64,000 nucleotides of DNA from Aspidiotus rigidus (GCA_035079385.1 JAVHKY010000054.1:5557501-5621500); one strand, 5' to 3'; shown: positions 1 to 10,570, numbered from the stretch's first letter. Numbers and translations are program-made. The notes: a model not told the origin generated them from the sequence alone.

Positions 1-210
1 TCCCTCAGATACAAGCAATTTCGCGCCCTTGGCGCAAAGAGTAAGGTCGATTTACCGTCCTTACCGCCCACAGAGGTAGTCACAATACAGCACGTCTATC
101 GCCTGTACATTCAAGTACAAGAATGGTTAGGTCGAGAGATGAACATCAACAAGTGGGGTTGGAAAGATGATGAGCCCGCTTTATTTTGCCAATTAATGAC
201 ATATAATTGA
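1..210 (+). pseudogene. 3' end of a transposon-like ORF, cut by the window edge
   Basis: Frame 1 is open from the first base to a TGA at 208-210, giving 69 codons with no start inside the window. The peptide has a basic, proline-containing start (KVDLPSLPPTEVV) followed by an aromatic stretch, QHVYRLYIQVQEWLGRE, and a tryptophan-rich tail (NKWGWKDDEPALF). This histidine-tyrosine-tryptophan pattern resembles the C-terminal part of repeated, uncharacterised arthropod ORFs of transposon origin; that likeness is from memory and was not searched. It could also be the last exon of a host gene. The DNA just after the stop has the GTCGAC and GTTGATTT motifs of the repeat at 7850-8600, which favours a mobile-element context. 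Function unknown. Confidence 0.45.
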
Positions 211-3200
211 CCCAAAATCAACAACAATTTTCAGTCAAACATTAATCCAACACCAGAAGTCGACTTAATTTTGGATCAATGGAACAAAATGAGTTGTCGA
301 TCATGAGTTGATTTGCGTTCATCATGAGCAGAACGAAGTCGATTTCGTTGATGTGGAATCGACAAGGTTCACAGGGATGACTCGAGAGAAGAAATTAGGA
401 TGAACTTTCAAATTAGCTAAAGACAGAAAGTTTAGAATTATTTTCGATACGGGCATTGAAGAGGCCAGAGAGAAAAAAGATTTCGACCTATGTTGCTCAT
501 TTATGGTACTGTATAAGAAGATAATCTACTTCAAAGACTTGGAAAGAAATTTCAATACAGGTAGACCAAAGGGAACGGTAAGCTCTTTAAGCGCTGCAAC
601 GTGTCCCTGTGATGATTTACATCTGTCGTGATGAAGATGAAACATAATATTCCCATTATTTATCTGAGCTGAAGACAAGTATTTTGAGTACGGGTAAATG
701 AAGGAGAAATTTGATGCAGAAGTAATCAAAAGGAAGAGAAGATAAATTAATTCGAAGAATCACGAAAGAGAATAACAAAAAAAAAGAGAAATTGGAGGAA
801 CGGTCGGAAAAAAAGTAAAATTAGGCTAGTTTGAAAGCGATGCTTTGATCTTTAATTCTGACACTTGATTAATTCAAAATTGTTGTCGTTTGGTTGGAAA
901 AAGAAGAAGAAAAAATGAGAAAGGCTATGTAGCTAAATTACTGAAGAAACGGCGAACGAAAATGTCTTTAAAAACTGATTTAATCGAAGAAACGATACAG
1001 ACGAATTATTCTCTTCTGCCTTCTATTTTCCCTTGTCGCATAACTCCTGTTTCATTTTTTTTCCCCCATTTTGGTTTACTGTATTGGAACTCGCGATGCT
1101 ATAATGATTTTTCTTCTTACTCGTAGTCTTTCTTTCAACTTTTTTTATCTTTCGGAGCCGGAATCTGATGCTCTATGGTATACGGGAACGAGGAAAATCG
1201 AGAAAGACAAAATTACAACGATCCAGGAATACTGTATTTTCTTCTGTTGCCTTTACGTAGACGGAAAAGCTGACGAAGGCTAATAAAATTATCATAAACG
1301 AGAAAAAATATATAACTAAAACTCGTTAGATTTTTCCGTCATGTGTGAAAAATACCTATTATGATGAAGTTTTGCGACGAAATCGAGTATGTCCGTTAAC
1401 TGTTTTTTTTTTTTGTCGCAGTTTCTCTCGTATAGATCGCATCGGCTAAGTAGTTTTTTCTCTCAGATCTTCTTTTTTTTGTTTTTTCGGATATTACAAT
1501 ACTTTTTCCACCGATCGTTTCTCGTCTACCACGCCGAGAAAAGTAGAGGAAAAAAAAAGAAATTTTTTCAAATGCCTCTGTTGCTAGGACATAAACGTTG
1601 GTGTACGGCAGTAGCATAAATGTCAGAATACTATGTAACTTATATAAAGAACATTTTTGTGGCAACTTTACAACCAAGATACTCGTAAAACGGTATTCGC
1701 CGATATCATAGGGTACCCACATAAAGCCATTACGTATTATGTGACCGCAGTTACACATTTTATTACAACGGATTGGAATTCGAAGAAGGAAAAAAACTGT
1801 GCACGTACGACACTTGTTATGCTACGTTATTATTCTAAAAATACCTACAGCATGCACTCACTCTCTCTGCTCAAGGTATACTCATCCTGAGTCATAAATC
1901 GACACTCTTCCGAACGACTTTTGCCCCCTTTTTTCTCTTCTTTACATAGCGTTCGATGGTCAACGAAGTTGGAATTGCACTCGTAGATATCGAATTTTTG
2001 TTTTTTGTTCTAATCCAAAAATTATACTCGATAGCGAAAATGTATCCGAAAATTGAGTTTTTATACCATGATCTCGAGGGATATTGAAGTTTCCATGCAT
2101 TTGTAAGTACCTCATTTAGAGGGAATCTTTATATAGTTTGTGGCAAAATTACCAGTATGGTAGTTTTGGTACGATAAGCTTGAATGATTGAAATGGTATA
2201 AGTACTCGTATAAGAATTTTCGGATAAAAATTAAATAACATTTACGATAGTGTCCAAAAGAGTACGCCAAAACTGTCATTTCGGAGTGGTATACCCATTT
2301 TTGAAATTCCATTTCACGATTCTGGAAAACTTCTTGGCCTCGCTTTTGATCAGAAGCATTAAAATTCTCAAAGCTAGATGCACACACACACAATGGAAAA
2401 TTGTACTTTTCTAATGTGACAAGTGCCTTATTCGCTCTAGGTTGAATTACGTGGCTCCGGTAGATGCTATTCGAACCTCCTTTTTTCAAGTGACCCTGAG
2501 AGCTCATCGTCGTCGTTGTTTCCGTTGTGCGATGAGGCCTAAAAGTGGTACGTCTGCATTGGTGTATTTCTCTCGTACAAATCGGATGTAGCCATTAACC
2601 TCTTCTTTGGTCTTCCTTAAATTCGAAAACTATCCTTCGGATCAGTGATTTTCTATTCGCTCGATGTGTGGTTTCCATTCCTGACTCCCCTCGTTAATGC
2701 CGTTACTTTAAGTCATCCGATCTTCTTCTATCGTTGAGAGTGATTCCTGCCGTTCATCTCATGAAACCCACTTTTGCTATCCATTTTGAGAAAGCACCAC
2801 AACATTGTAACTCCGGCAACACTGCCTAAAGTTTGTGCTTGTGACAGCTTCCATACAAGGTTGAAGAAACAGCTTTAACAATCCTCCCTGTCTTAATTAG
2901 GCGTTCTCGAGACCGCTCAATAATTGTTTCTGACAACCCTAGAAAATGCATGATTTAGACTTTCTTAAAACCGTGCCAGTCAGTTAAGAAGACTACTCAC
3001 GCGTTCTCTTCATAGAATCGATATTCTTCACATCTCAACAATGGTGCGGGAAAACAAGAAATGTTCTGGCAAAGCCCTTTTTAATGTCTTTTTATAGTTA
3101 CTCGATCTAGCTACCAATGGGGAAATATAATTTTCGATAGCGGATGAAGGCACTCTCTCATGTTATAAGCTAACTAGCTTCCGAAAACTTATTCCTAGTA

Positions 3201-3579
3201 TAGTATAAAAAGTCAACAATTCTGAATCCAGTCACGGATTTCTCACAAATTTTCCAGGGGAAGAAAGGGAGGCAACTTGAAATCGTAAATTTAAAGTAAA
3301 CGGCTGGACTACCGGTGACGACATTAGGAAGAGGGAACCCAATCCCAAACTTGCAATATCTTTGATATCGGATAAAGGCACAATAAAGACATCAGCCAGT
3401 TGAATTCTCTTTGTAACGTCAATATCTGCTAGAGTTCTAGGATTCAATTCAAAAATGAGTCAACTCCTTGTTTAACGTCAACATTGCATCGATTCAATCA
3501 TTACTACACTAGTCGAGTACAATTGGATTCCGAGTGGCAATCATTATATGATTTGTATGACTAGGTATTTTGTCCGCGA
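211..3579. other. Non-coding stretch, no gene recognised
   Basis: No coding region is supported. Positions 230-380 contain several GTCGAC, GTCGATT and GTTGATTT motifs like the repeat at 7850-8600, suggesting an old fragment of it. The rest has many T- and A-runs. The open frames here (for example 1396-1758 and 2112-2507 on the minus strand) are low-complexity and show no domain. Confidence 0.5.
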
Positions 3580-3790
3580 GTATTTAGGTCACCAAACAGA
3601 ATGCCACATGAGGGTGACTCGAGATTATATGGACGCAAAAGCTAGAGCAGTTGATTTGAGATTGAGTCAAAGTTGACCAGCATACACAGAGGACTATAAA
3701 TTGACTATTGATAGACGCAACAGCAAGAACAGTCAACTTGAGATTAATTCTAAGTTGACCAGCATAATGACGAGAAGTGAATACTCCGGA
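3580..3790 (-). repeat. GTCGAC/TTGATTT repeat fragment next to a PLE
   Basis: The segment carries two degenerate units of roughly 90 bp (GCAGTTGATTTGAGATT, GTTGACCAGCAT, then an AGAGGACTA-type stretch). It is the reverse complement of the units at about 8140-8560. It ends in a small inverted repeat, TACTCCGGAGAGGAGTA, immediately before PLE coding sequence. The same inverted repeat, as TACTCCGAAGAGGAGTA, borders the second PLE at 8610. The two PLE copies therefore abut the same repeat family: either PLE terminal sequence or a shared insertion site. Confidence 0.55.
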
Positions 3791-3880
3791 GAGGAGTACA
3801 AACTACCCCTCCCCCCTTTTGAATAACGGCATGGGAGCAGTGATCAAAGGTTTTCAGAAAAAGATTAAGGAGAGATCTGA

Positions 3881-4517
3881 TTGTGTAATGCCATTGTGGT
3901 GATGGAAAAATCTTCATGCATTGCCAAGATTCATGAAGTGCTCCAACAATGTGGGACTAAAGAGAACAAGAATTTCAATTTCCCTGGCTATGTCAGAGAA
4001 GTCAGGAGTAACATTAATAATTGTGAGGTTATTATTCGAACCCCAGATATGAAAGAAAGCTCTCCTTGTTCCTAACCCTAAGCCTCCTCTTCTTTATGGG
4101 TTGCCTGAAGTACATAAAATCGACACACCCCGTTGCGGCCTGTGGTCTCTTTCGTTTCCTCCCCCACTTACCTCCTTGCTAAATTACTTTCAAAAACCGT
4201 ATTGAATATGATTCTCCCCATGCGGTTTTGAATTCGGTGTCTTGGCTGATGCTCTCAAGGATGTAAAACTGCCTCCGGGCGCGACCCTTTGGTCGTTTGA
4301 TGTCGTTGGGCTGTTCCCAAATATCCCTAAAGCTGCCACCATGCAGCATATGGGCCAGTTATTGGTTATAATGAATCCCCAGATTTTTTCAATCTCTTAA
4401 ATATCTGTTGGTCCTGGAATTTTTGTAAATTCGAAGGAAAATTTTTCGAGTTCCCTGATGAAATAGGGATCCTTATTGGATCACCTTTGGGCTGCAGCAT
4501 CATCTCCGAAGTATTCA
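3881..4517 (+). pseudogene. Penelope-like element, degenerate RT (copy A)
   Basis: This is the N-terminal part of a Penelope-like reverse transcriptase, broken by stops and frameshifts. At 3881-3950 the translation CNAIVVMEKSSCIAKI matches the DKG-NAVVV-MDKSDY type region found at the start of PLE RTs. At 4080-4140 it reads PPLLYGLPEVHKIDTP, the PLE fingers motif. Frameshifted pieces of the palm follow, then FCKFEGKFFEFPDEIGIL and IGSPLGCSIISEVFMS around 4425-4517. At that point the sequence jumps directly into a second, better preserved copy beginning at VHKMNTPMRP. Copy A lacks the YVDD box, thumb and GIY-YIG domain. It represents the upstream unit of a head-to-tail PLE array, an arrangement known for this class. 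Confidence 0.8.
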
Positions 4518-5992
4518 TGTCAGTTCACAAGATGAATACTCCTATGCGGCCTGTCGTCTCCCACGTCTCCTCCCCTGCCTATTTTCTGGCCAAGTTCTTG
4601 GATCGTTGGTTCAAGTCTCGAATCGAGTACGAGTCCCCCTACTCCGTTAAAAATTCGGTTTCTCTGGCCGAGAGGCTCAAAAATGTTACCTTGCCTCCGG
4701 GTACTAGTCTCTGCTCATTTGATGTAGCCGGCCTCTTTCCCAACATACCAAAGGCCCATACTATGCAGTATATGGGTGACCTACTTGTAAAGTTCAACAT
4801 TCCTCATAACGAGATACAGGAATTTTTTGGCCTCCTTAATGCGTGCTGGTCCCCTAACTTCTGTAAGTTCAATGGGAAATTTTACGAGTTTCCTGAGGAG
4901 GTAGGAATCCCCATCGGCTCTCCTTTGGGCTCTCTCGTTTCGGAGATATTTATGTCCAGATTTGAGGTTGACTTGTTTTCCTCTGGCCAAGTGCTACTGA
5001 GTCACATCCATTACTGGCACCGATATGTGGACGATATATTATGTGCGTGGACCGGTCCTCAAGAGCTCCTTGGTGACTTTCTTCAGTATCTAAATAAAAT
5101 GTATCCCTCCATAAAATTCACTACAGAAATTGGAGGTTCTTCCATAAACTTTCTGGATCTCACTATCTCTGATAGAGATGGGGACCATGAATTTGCGATA
5201 TTCAGGAAGGATACTTCGACCGATACAGTTGTCCACGGATCGTCCTTCTGTCCATTTTCTCATAAGATCGCTGCCTTCAATAGTTATATTCATCGACTGA
5301 CTAGCATTCCGCTAAGTCAACCATCTTTCCAAAAGGAGCTGGAGACCATTAAGCACTTGGCCGCTGTGAATGAGGTCAACTTGGACATTGACCGTATGGT
5401 CCGTAAAAAACTTACGAGGAAGGGCCTTGATTCTACTACTTCCCTCCCCCGCGATCTGAGTGGTAATAATAATAAGAGATTACGTTGGATCAAGCTCCCG
5501 TTTTTGGGTGAGTTTTCATCCAAGCTGACTCGTGTCCTCCGCCCCTTTGGCTTCAGGCCTGCTTTTTATAACCTCACTACTGTGAAGGGTTTGTTTGTTA
5601 GGCTAAAGGACCCCATCCCGCGGGGGGAGAGGAGCGGGGTGTACAAATTGGAGTGCAAGGATTGTAACGGCGTATACATAGGCGAGACGGGTCGCCAGCT
5701 TGGAATTCGAGTAGAGGAGCACCTTAAGGCCTGGAAGAAAGGTAATTTGTGTGATTCGGCCTTTGCGGACCACCTTATCTCCAGTGGTCATAGTTTCAAG
5801 GAAGGTTCGGCTACCCTTCTCCACAAGGAGAATTCTTACTTCAAGCGCGTTGCGTTGGAAAATATCGAAATAGTGCGTCATCTGAACAGTGACGATATTA
5901 CCGTACTCAACAGGTATTTTCCCGACGAAGGTTTAGTTGAATTGGTCTACGAGTTTGAGTCACCTCGCGAGGGCTCGCTCGTTCAATCCTGA
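4487..5992 (+). CDS. Penelope-like reverse transcriptase with GIY-YIG endonuclease (copy B, 5'-truncated)
   Basis: An uninterrupted 501-codon frame encoding the two enzymes PLEs use for insertion: a reverse transcriptase and a GIY-YIG nicking endonuclease. The first dozen residues belong to copy A, so the ATG at 4487 lies mid-RT and is probably not a genuine start. RT landmarks are VHKMNTPMRPVVS (13-25), catalytic aspartate D79 in SFDVAGLFPNIP, GIPIGSPLGSLVSE (140-153) and the YVDD box at 180-183. A thumb region follows to about 370. The GIY-YIG domain covers about 384-480: GVY at 384-386, a CxxC pair at C390 and C393, YIG at 397-399, then R408 and H412. PLE proteins are usually longer and include the N-terminal part missing here, so the copy is probably not autonomous, though its frame shows it decayed recently. 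Confidence 0.9.
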   Translation: MGCSIISEVFMSVHKMNTPMRPVVSHVSSPAYFLAKFLDRWFKSRIEYESPYSVKNSVSLAERLKNVTLPPGTSLCSFDVAGLFPNIPKAHTMQYMGDLLVKFNIPHNEIQEFFGLLNACWSPNFCKFNGKFYEFPEEVGIPIGSPLGSLVSEIFMSRFEVDLFSSGQVLLSHIHYWHRYVDDILCAWTGPQELLGDFLQYLNKMYPSIKFTTEIGGSSINFLDLTISDRDGDHEFAIFRKDTSTDTVVHGSSFCPFSHKIAAFNSYIHRLTSIPLSQPSFQKELETIKHLAAVNEVNLDIDRMVRKKLTRKGLDSTTSLPRDLSGNNNKRLRWIKLPFLGEFSSKLTRVLRPFGFRPAFYNLTTVKGLFVRLKDPIPRGERSGVYKLECKDCNGVYIGETGRQLGIRVEEHLKAWKKGNLCDSAFADHLISSGHSFKEGSATLLHKENSYFKRVALENIEIVRHLNSDDITVLNRYFPDEGLVELVYEFESPREGSLVQS

Positions 5993-6046
5993 TCTCGTTG
6001 GTATTCTGTTTTATGAGTCGTATCTGGATCAGTGGCGTTCTAACTT

Positions 6047-6082
6047 TGCCCGATGATGGTTTGTTAACCGAAAGATCTCGCA
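6047..6082 (+). ncRNA. Hammerhead-ribozyme-like sequence downstream of the PLE ORF
   Basis: Fifty bases after the PLE stop the sequence can be folded as a minimal type I hammerhead. Stem I is TGC (6047-6049) with GCA (6080-6082). The core CCGATGA differs from CTGATGA at one base. Stem II is GGTT/AACC, followed by GAAA, a self-complementary stem III (AGATCT) and the expected C before the cleavage point. PLEs are known to carry such ribozymes with very short stem III that work as dimers. The unusual C at core position 4 could lower or abolish activity. The second PLE copy has a matching element with different but still pairing stem I and stem III sequences. Confidence 0.55.
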
Positions 6083-7849
6083 TCTTCTCCTTTATATCTG
6101 CGGTCTTTGTAATTGGTTTTTCGTTTACTCTACTCTTTGAGTATTCTGTCATTATGTCGAGCCGTAACGTTTCGGACCGTGTCAATTCTATTTTTTGTAT
6201 CATATCTTTTCTCCTTCTTCAACCCCCCCAGAAAAATTCCTGGCTACGCCACTGGCTTTTTGAGAAATTAGCCGTGCGCCGTGCGCCTCAATCCAAAGTT
6301 TAAACGAGAAATTTTAACTCGCCACAAACAGACTACATCATAATTTTTCAGTTTTTGCTCTTTTTTCCAACTGTTTTAATCAACGAGTGACACCATCTAC
6401 TGAATCGGTGCTTAAATTGGCAAGGCAAAACTATGCACGCCGGCATATAATTCAATGAACTAAAATACTGTAATATTGAAATCAGCAACGCAACGATGAC
6501 AATAAGGGAAAAAACCATGATGAATTCGTCGAGCGTGCAGGCCTGTCGCTTTAAATCAGTTGACTAGATTTAATCGTCGTTTATTTGAGGCCTTTGTCAA
6601 CGCACATTAGTCAAACCGGGCCAAAAGTTCTGCCTATATTTATTGTATATACGAGTGAATGGCTGAACAGAAATAGCGGAAAAATTGAAGAAAAATAACG
6701 AATACCGGGCATGACGCTAACATAAAACGTATGATAATAATGTGTTATGTACTATATATTCGCAAAAGCTAATTGTAAAACAAACGTTAAATCATTCGTT
6801 TTTATTCATTAAAAAAAAGGGCGTAGGGGCACTGGGCTATGCGAAGTATAACCATCAGTTGTACTGGCGGTGTACGCGTTCTGACAGATCTACTCTTAAT
6901 TGAGCGTATGGCATATACGAAGGGAAACCTTTATTAATTAATAAATAAAAATAAAACGTGTATGTGTAAACGTACATACAAACACTACAATAGCATACAG
7001 ATTACGCGCACACCGTGCATACGAATCTGTAAAAGGGAAAATACTACAACGCAGTACATTTTCGAGTCAATAAATTCGCTTTAAAAATAATTAGGTCCGA
7101 TGGTACGCGTACACTTTTGAATTACTGTCACCCTTCGTCCGATGACTCATCAACATGATGGATGTCATGAGAAGAATCGTATTGCTATGGCGTGAGAGTA
7201 TGCAATTAATTTACGCGAGAATAATCTAACGAACTGATGGGCTTGAATTTGAGGAAGACTTGGATATTATGTCTTCTCTGTGGGGGGGTGCCCACCAACA
7301 TTTTTTCACATAGGATTTCTTAGTGATGATGATGCATAAGTTATAAGTATATAGTCTCAGGGTTAGGAGTGATGACTTCAGTGGGGTTGACTGTCCAAAC
7401 GGCTAAACTAGACTGAAAGCGCATCAGCTTGAGTACATGTTTGTAGGACTGGTCATACAATACTGTTGGAGAGGGTTGAATTAAGCGAGGTGGATTGAGG
7501 CATATAGCTGGATACTAGAGGTGTGGGCGATAAACGTATTAGACTAAACTAACATGAGGCTAAGAAATACTTTCGGAGGTGTATTTAGGAGACTATTAGT
7601 TGTCTGGGTGACCAATTTATTTCAAGAAATATGTCATGAGGTTAAGTCTGATGACTTCACCGGTTGATGGAAGGTTGAGGGTGATGATATAAAAACTCCT
7701 GCTGCAATTTTTTTGCCCATATTGATTGATTACTTGGTTTAGAGAAGTCGTAGGAAGTTTGTCTCGGGCTAAAATTATAATAAAACTGAGATACAAATTT
7801 TGCATATGCGAAGTATACATCTTAACATTTTGCTGCTCATCAGTCTGAA
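6083..7849. other. Non-coding stretch after the PLE
   Basis: No gene recognised. Positions 6225-6290 contain CTACGCCACTGGC and GCCGTGCGCCGTGCGCC, the latter also found just inside the TTAA-flanked elements at 8833 and 25615, so a scrap of that family is present. The remainder is AT-rich sequence without visible domains, repeats or splice-bounded exons. Confidence 0.45.
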
Positions 7850-8620
7850 TTTTATGATGATTGATGACGTACTCGATGAACCACGTCGACCGTTAAATTG
7901 ACGCAATTTTCGGTCGACCGCCTGAAAATCGAATCAAAATTACAGCTGTATCGTTGAAATCGATAGTACGTTAACGTCGACAGCAACTCAATATGAGGTC
8001 GACTCCATTTTGGTTCATTTGCCACTTTTATTTCAAGTCCATCTTGAGTCGATTTCTCAAAACTTTTTTTCAACCTGAAATCGACTACTCAAATGTTGAT
8101 AAACAGGTAATTAATGGCAGTTTTCCAGATGATTGTAGGCTTGTCGACTTTAAATCGGTCTCAAATCAACTACTCTGTTGCGTCCATTAACAGTCCATTT
8201 GTAGTCCTCTGAAATGTATGCTGGTTAACTTGAAATGAACCTCAAATCAACTGCTCTGCTGCCTCAACTTGTCTGTAAACAAAGCAGCTTCCAATCTACG
8301 CGCACCAACGTGTAATGCATGGTTGCTGAGTTGCTGTTGCTTAATATAGTGGCCTTTTATGTAGCTAAGCACTCACTTGACAGTCAATTTCTACGAGTAG
8401 TTCTCTAAATTGTATGCTGGTCAACTTTGAATTGTCCTGAAGTCAATTGGTGGTCTCCCAGAAAAGTACTGTGGTCGACTTTAAATTGACTTGTGATCGA
8501 CTGCTCTGTTGTGTCCGTTGATAGTGGATTTGTAGTCCTCTAGAAATTTATGCTGGTCAATTAAACGGATTCGTTCCTCCAAATTACGGTTGTCTATAAC
8601 GACGAGAAGGTAATACTCCG
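7850..8620 (+). repeat. GTCGAC-rich repeat with ~90-bp units
   Basis: The 7870-8110 part is studded with GTCGAC and TCGATT motifs. From about 8140 to 8560 a unit of roughly 90 bp recurs, each with GTCGACTT(T)AAAT, TCAAATCAACTRCTCTG, a CCATTAACAG-type stretch and TGTATGCTGGT. The same unit occurs in reverse orientation at 3580-3790. The block ends in TACTCCGAAGAGGAGTA beside the inverted PLE. No coding potential is seen. It may be a non-autonomous element or PLE terminal DNA. Confidence 0.5.
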
Positions 8621-8644
8621 AAGAGGAGTAAAAACTATAAATAA

Positions 8645-8682
8645 AACCGAGCGCTTTCGGTTAATAAACCATCATCGGGACT
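8645..8682 (-). ncRNA. Hammerhead-ribozyme-like sequence of the inverted PLE
   Basis: Read on the minus strand, this is the counterpart of the element at 6047: stem I AGTC/GGTT (with G-U pairs), core CCGATGA, stem II GGTT/AACC with a four-base loop, GAAA, self-complementary stem III AGCGCT, then C before cleavage. Compared with the other copy, stem III changed from AGATCT to AGCGCT yet stays palindromic, and stem I changed but still pairs. It lies about 55 bases beyond the PLE stop at 8737-8739. The core U4-to-C change is shared by both copies. Confidence 0.55.
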
Positions 8683-8736
8683 GAAATGAAAGCAACTGAC
8701 AAGTACGGAGAAGAAATCTCGGATCATTAAGGGTTC

Positions 8737-9470
8737 TTAACGTGAGTCATAGACGAGTTCAATCAAGCCATCTTCCGGAATGTACGTGTTTAGCACAGTA
8801 ATATCATCAGTATTGAGATGACGAATTATTAACAGGGAACCTGTTTTATGGGGGGCTATTTCAGAAATCTGCCGTGCGCCGTCCGCCGTCCGCCGTGCGC
8901 CGTGCGCCGTCCAGCGAAAAACTTAGAAAAATTTCGATCCTCGAGCCATATATGATAGGAGAGGGACAAAGAAAAATTTTGACTCTCGAGCCATATATGA
9001 TAGAAGGGGGACTTAGAAAAATTTCGACTCTCGAGCTATAGGAGGGGGACTTTTTCCATGTGCTCGAGGGTAATCCGTTTAAAGTATGAATTCTCCTTAT
9101 GGAGGAGACTTGCGGGTCCCTCCCGGAAGCTATGACCGCTGTTGATCAAGTGATCGGCAAATGCTGATTTTCCTAAACGTCCCTTTTTCCAGGCCTTCAG
9201 GTGTTTGTCTAATCTCACCTTCATTTGACGGCCGGTTTCACCTTGCATTTCAATTTATGAACACTACTCCTTTTATCCGCAGGTATACGGTCCTTTAACT
9301 TAACGAACAATCCTTTGACGGTAGTAGGGTTGTAATACGCCGGTATGAAACAGAACGGGCGAAGGGCCCGACCAAATTCGGTAGAGAACCTCCCTAGAAA
9401 AGGGACATTGATCCATCGCAATCTTCGATCAAGGATCATGTCTCGGGAGAGGGAGGTGGTGGAATCAAGG
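8737..9470 (-). pseudogene. Penelope-like element copy 2, C-terminal half, broken
   Basis: On the minus strand this encodes the end of a PLE protein close to the 4487-5992 copy: LDSTTSLSRD, RRLRWINVPFLG and GLFVKLKDRIPADKRSS, then the GIY-YIG domain with GETGRQMKVRLDKHLKAWKKG. About 22 bp are missing between the CxK part and GETGRQ, which shifts the frame and removes the YIG tyrosine segment. The C-terminus is split by the insertion at 8833-9052; beyond it IIRHLNTDDITVLNTY continues to a stop at 8737-8739. The upstream end stops at 9470, where another repeat begins inside the LDSTTS region. No RT core remains, so the copy is dead. Confidence 0.85.
8833..9052 (+). mobile_element. TTAA-type element fragment inserted in PLE copy 2
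   Basis: Starts with CAGGGAACCTGTTTTAT directly after TTAA (8829-8832), the same end as the element at 25615. It then has a GCCGTGCGCCGTCC-type simple repeat (about 8871-8911) and three copies of the minisatellite unit GACTTRGAAAAATTTCGA...CTCGAGCYATATATGATAGGAG. It splits the PLE reading frame between GAA and ATT codons of the GIY-YIG tail. The other terminal repeat is absent, so the copy is truncated on its right side. Confidence 0.65.
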
Positions 9471-10043
9471 TTTTAGCGGGAAACCCGCTATCCCTTTTGT
9501 TGGGGGTACCTCCAAGAAATTTTCGTCCGCGAGCGCGAGCGAGGTTGATGACGTCACGGATAGGGGAGGGGGACTTGGAAAACTTCCGACCTCCGAGCTA
9601 TATACGGTAGGAGGGGACTTAGAACAGGGGGACTTAAAAAAATGTTGACCCTCTAACTATTTGATAGGAGAGAGACTTGGAAAAACTTTTACCTTCGAGC
9701 TATATATGGTAGGAGGGGGACTTAGAAGAGGGGAATGCGCAGGCCTGGACTTTGGAGCTAAATATAATAGGAGGAGAACTTTAAAAAAAATGATCTATGA
9801 CGTCATCAGATTGTGACGTCACAAGGTGACCAATGGTGTCTTCAAACTTTGATGTCACATGCCCCGCCTCCAAGCTATATGATAGGAGGGGGATTTGGAC
9901 AAAAAGTGATCAATGACGTCCTTAGATTGTGACATCACAAGACTGATCTATGACGTCATCAAACTGTGATGTCACAGGCGCGCGGCGACTTAGAATACAT
10001 TGAACGCGATAAGTCAAGTTACAGTGAACCATTTTCAGTTCTT
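9471..10043 (+). repeat. AGCGGG-type repeat followed by minisatellite and TGACGTCA modules
   Basis: Begins with TTTAGCGGGAAACCCGCT, then GGGGGTACCTCCAAGAAATT, GCGAGCGCGAGCGAGGTTGATGACGTCACGG. The same start occurs at 29397 and, inverted, near 41515. Next come several imperfect units of the GACTTGGAAAAATTTCGACCTCCGAGCTATATATGATAGGAGG minisatellite. From about 9790 to 9980 modules with TGACGTCATCAGATTGTGACGTCAC and related spacing appear; equivalent modules are at 17560-17830 and 61140-61280. No coding sequence. It interrupts the upstream part of PLE copy 2. Confidence 0.6.
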
Positions 10044-10048
10044 GTTTC

Positions 10049-10087
10049 GTCTTGATAAAGGCCACCAGATTGGACGAGACGTCGATC
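10049..10087 (+). ncRNA. Degenerate hammerhead-like motif
   Basis: CTTGATAAAGGCCACCAGATT, then a GGACGAGACGTCGAT segment, has the order of a short hammerhead (core, stem II, GAAAC-like, ACGT palindromic stem III, cleavage C, stem I pairing GTC/GAT), but the core is altered at several positions (TTGATAA for CTGATGA, GAGA for GAAA). Its better copy is at 17912-17949. Likely a dead PLE-derived end. Confidence 0.35.
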
Positions 10088-10502
10088 ACACTGCTGAACA
10101 AGAAAAAATTTTTTGTTTGCAGCAGTCATATGAATAAGTGTTTTTAGAGTCAATGCCGTTTTTCGATAGCACGTCTAGATTTTTCATAATGTTCTCGTTT
10201 ATTCGCATCAATTTGCCGCGGAATGTCGCGAGACGTAAGGTACGTTCTCGAGTTTGGATGCTGCTACAACCGGTATCGATCCTGAAGTTCCACGGCAAAT
10301 TGATGTAAATAAACAACAACGTTGCGAAAAATCTAGACGCGCTATTGCAAAACGGGAAACGGCATTGAATTCAGCGTTGAAAATTACTTTAGAAACACTT
10401 ATTCAAACGAATGCCCATTTTTTCTTGTTCAGTAGAGTCATTATTTAAATAAAAATTCTGTACAGGTAAAGAAGCCTCGTGTTTATGTTCTTTCCTCATT
10501 AT

Positions 10503-10570
10503 GAAATTAGTTTATTGATTGCAAACCACACAATTTAAATTGTGCGGTTTGCAATCAATAAACTAATTTC
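10503..10570. repeat. 68-bp near-perfect palindrome
   Basis: Reads GAAATTAGTTTATTGATTGC at the left and its complement at the right, around a central AATTTAAATT. The two 34-base arms differ at one position (CCACAC against CCGCAC) and there is no spacer. It could form a long cruciform, or a hairpin in RNA. No terminal repeats or target duplication are seen beside it. Confidence 0.9.
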
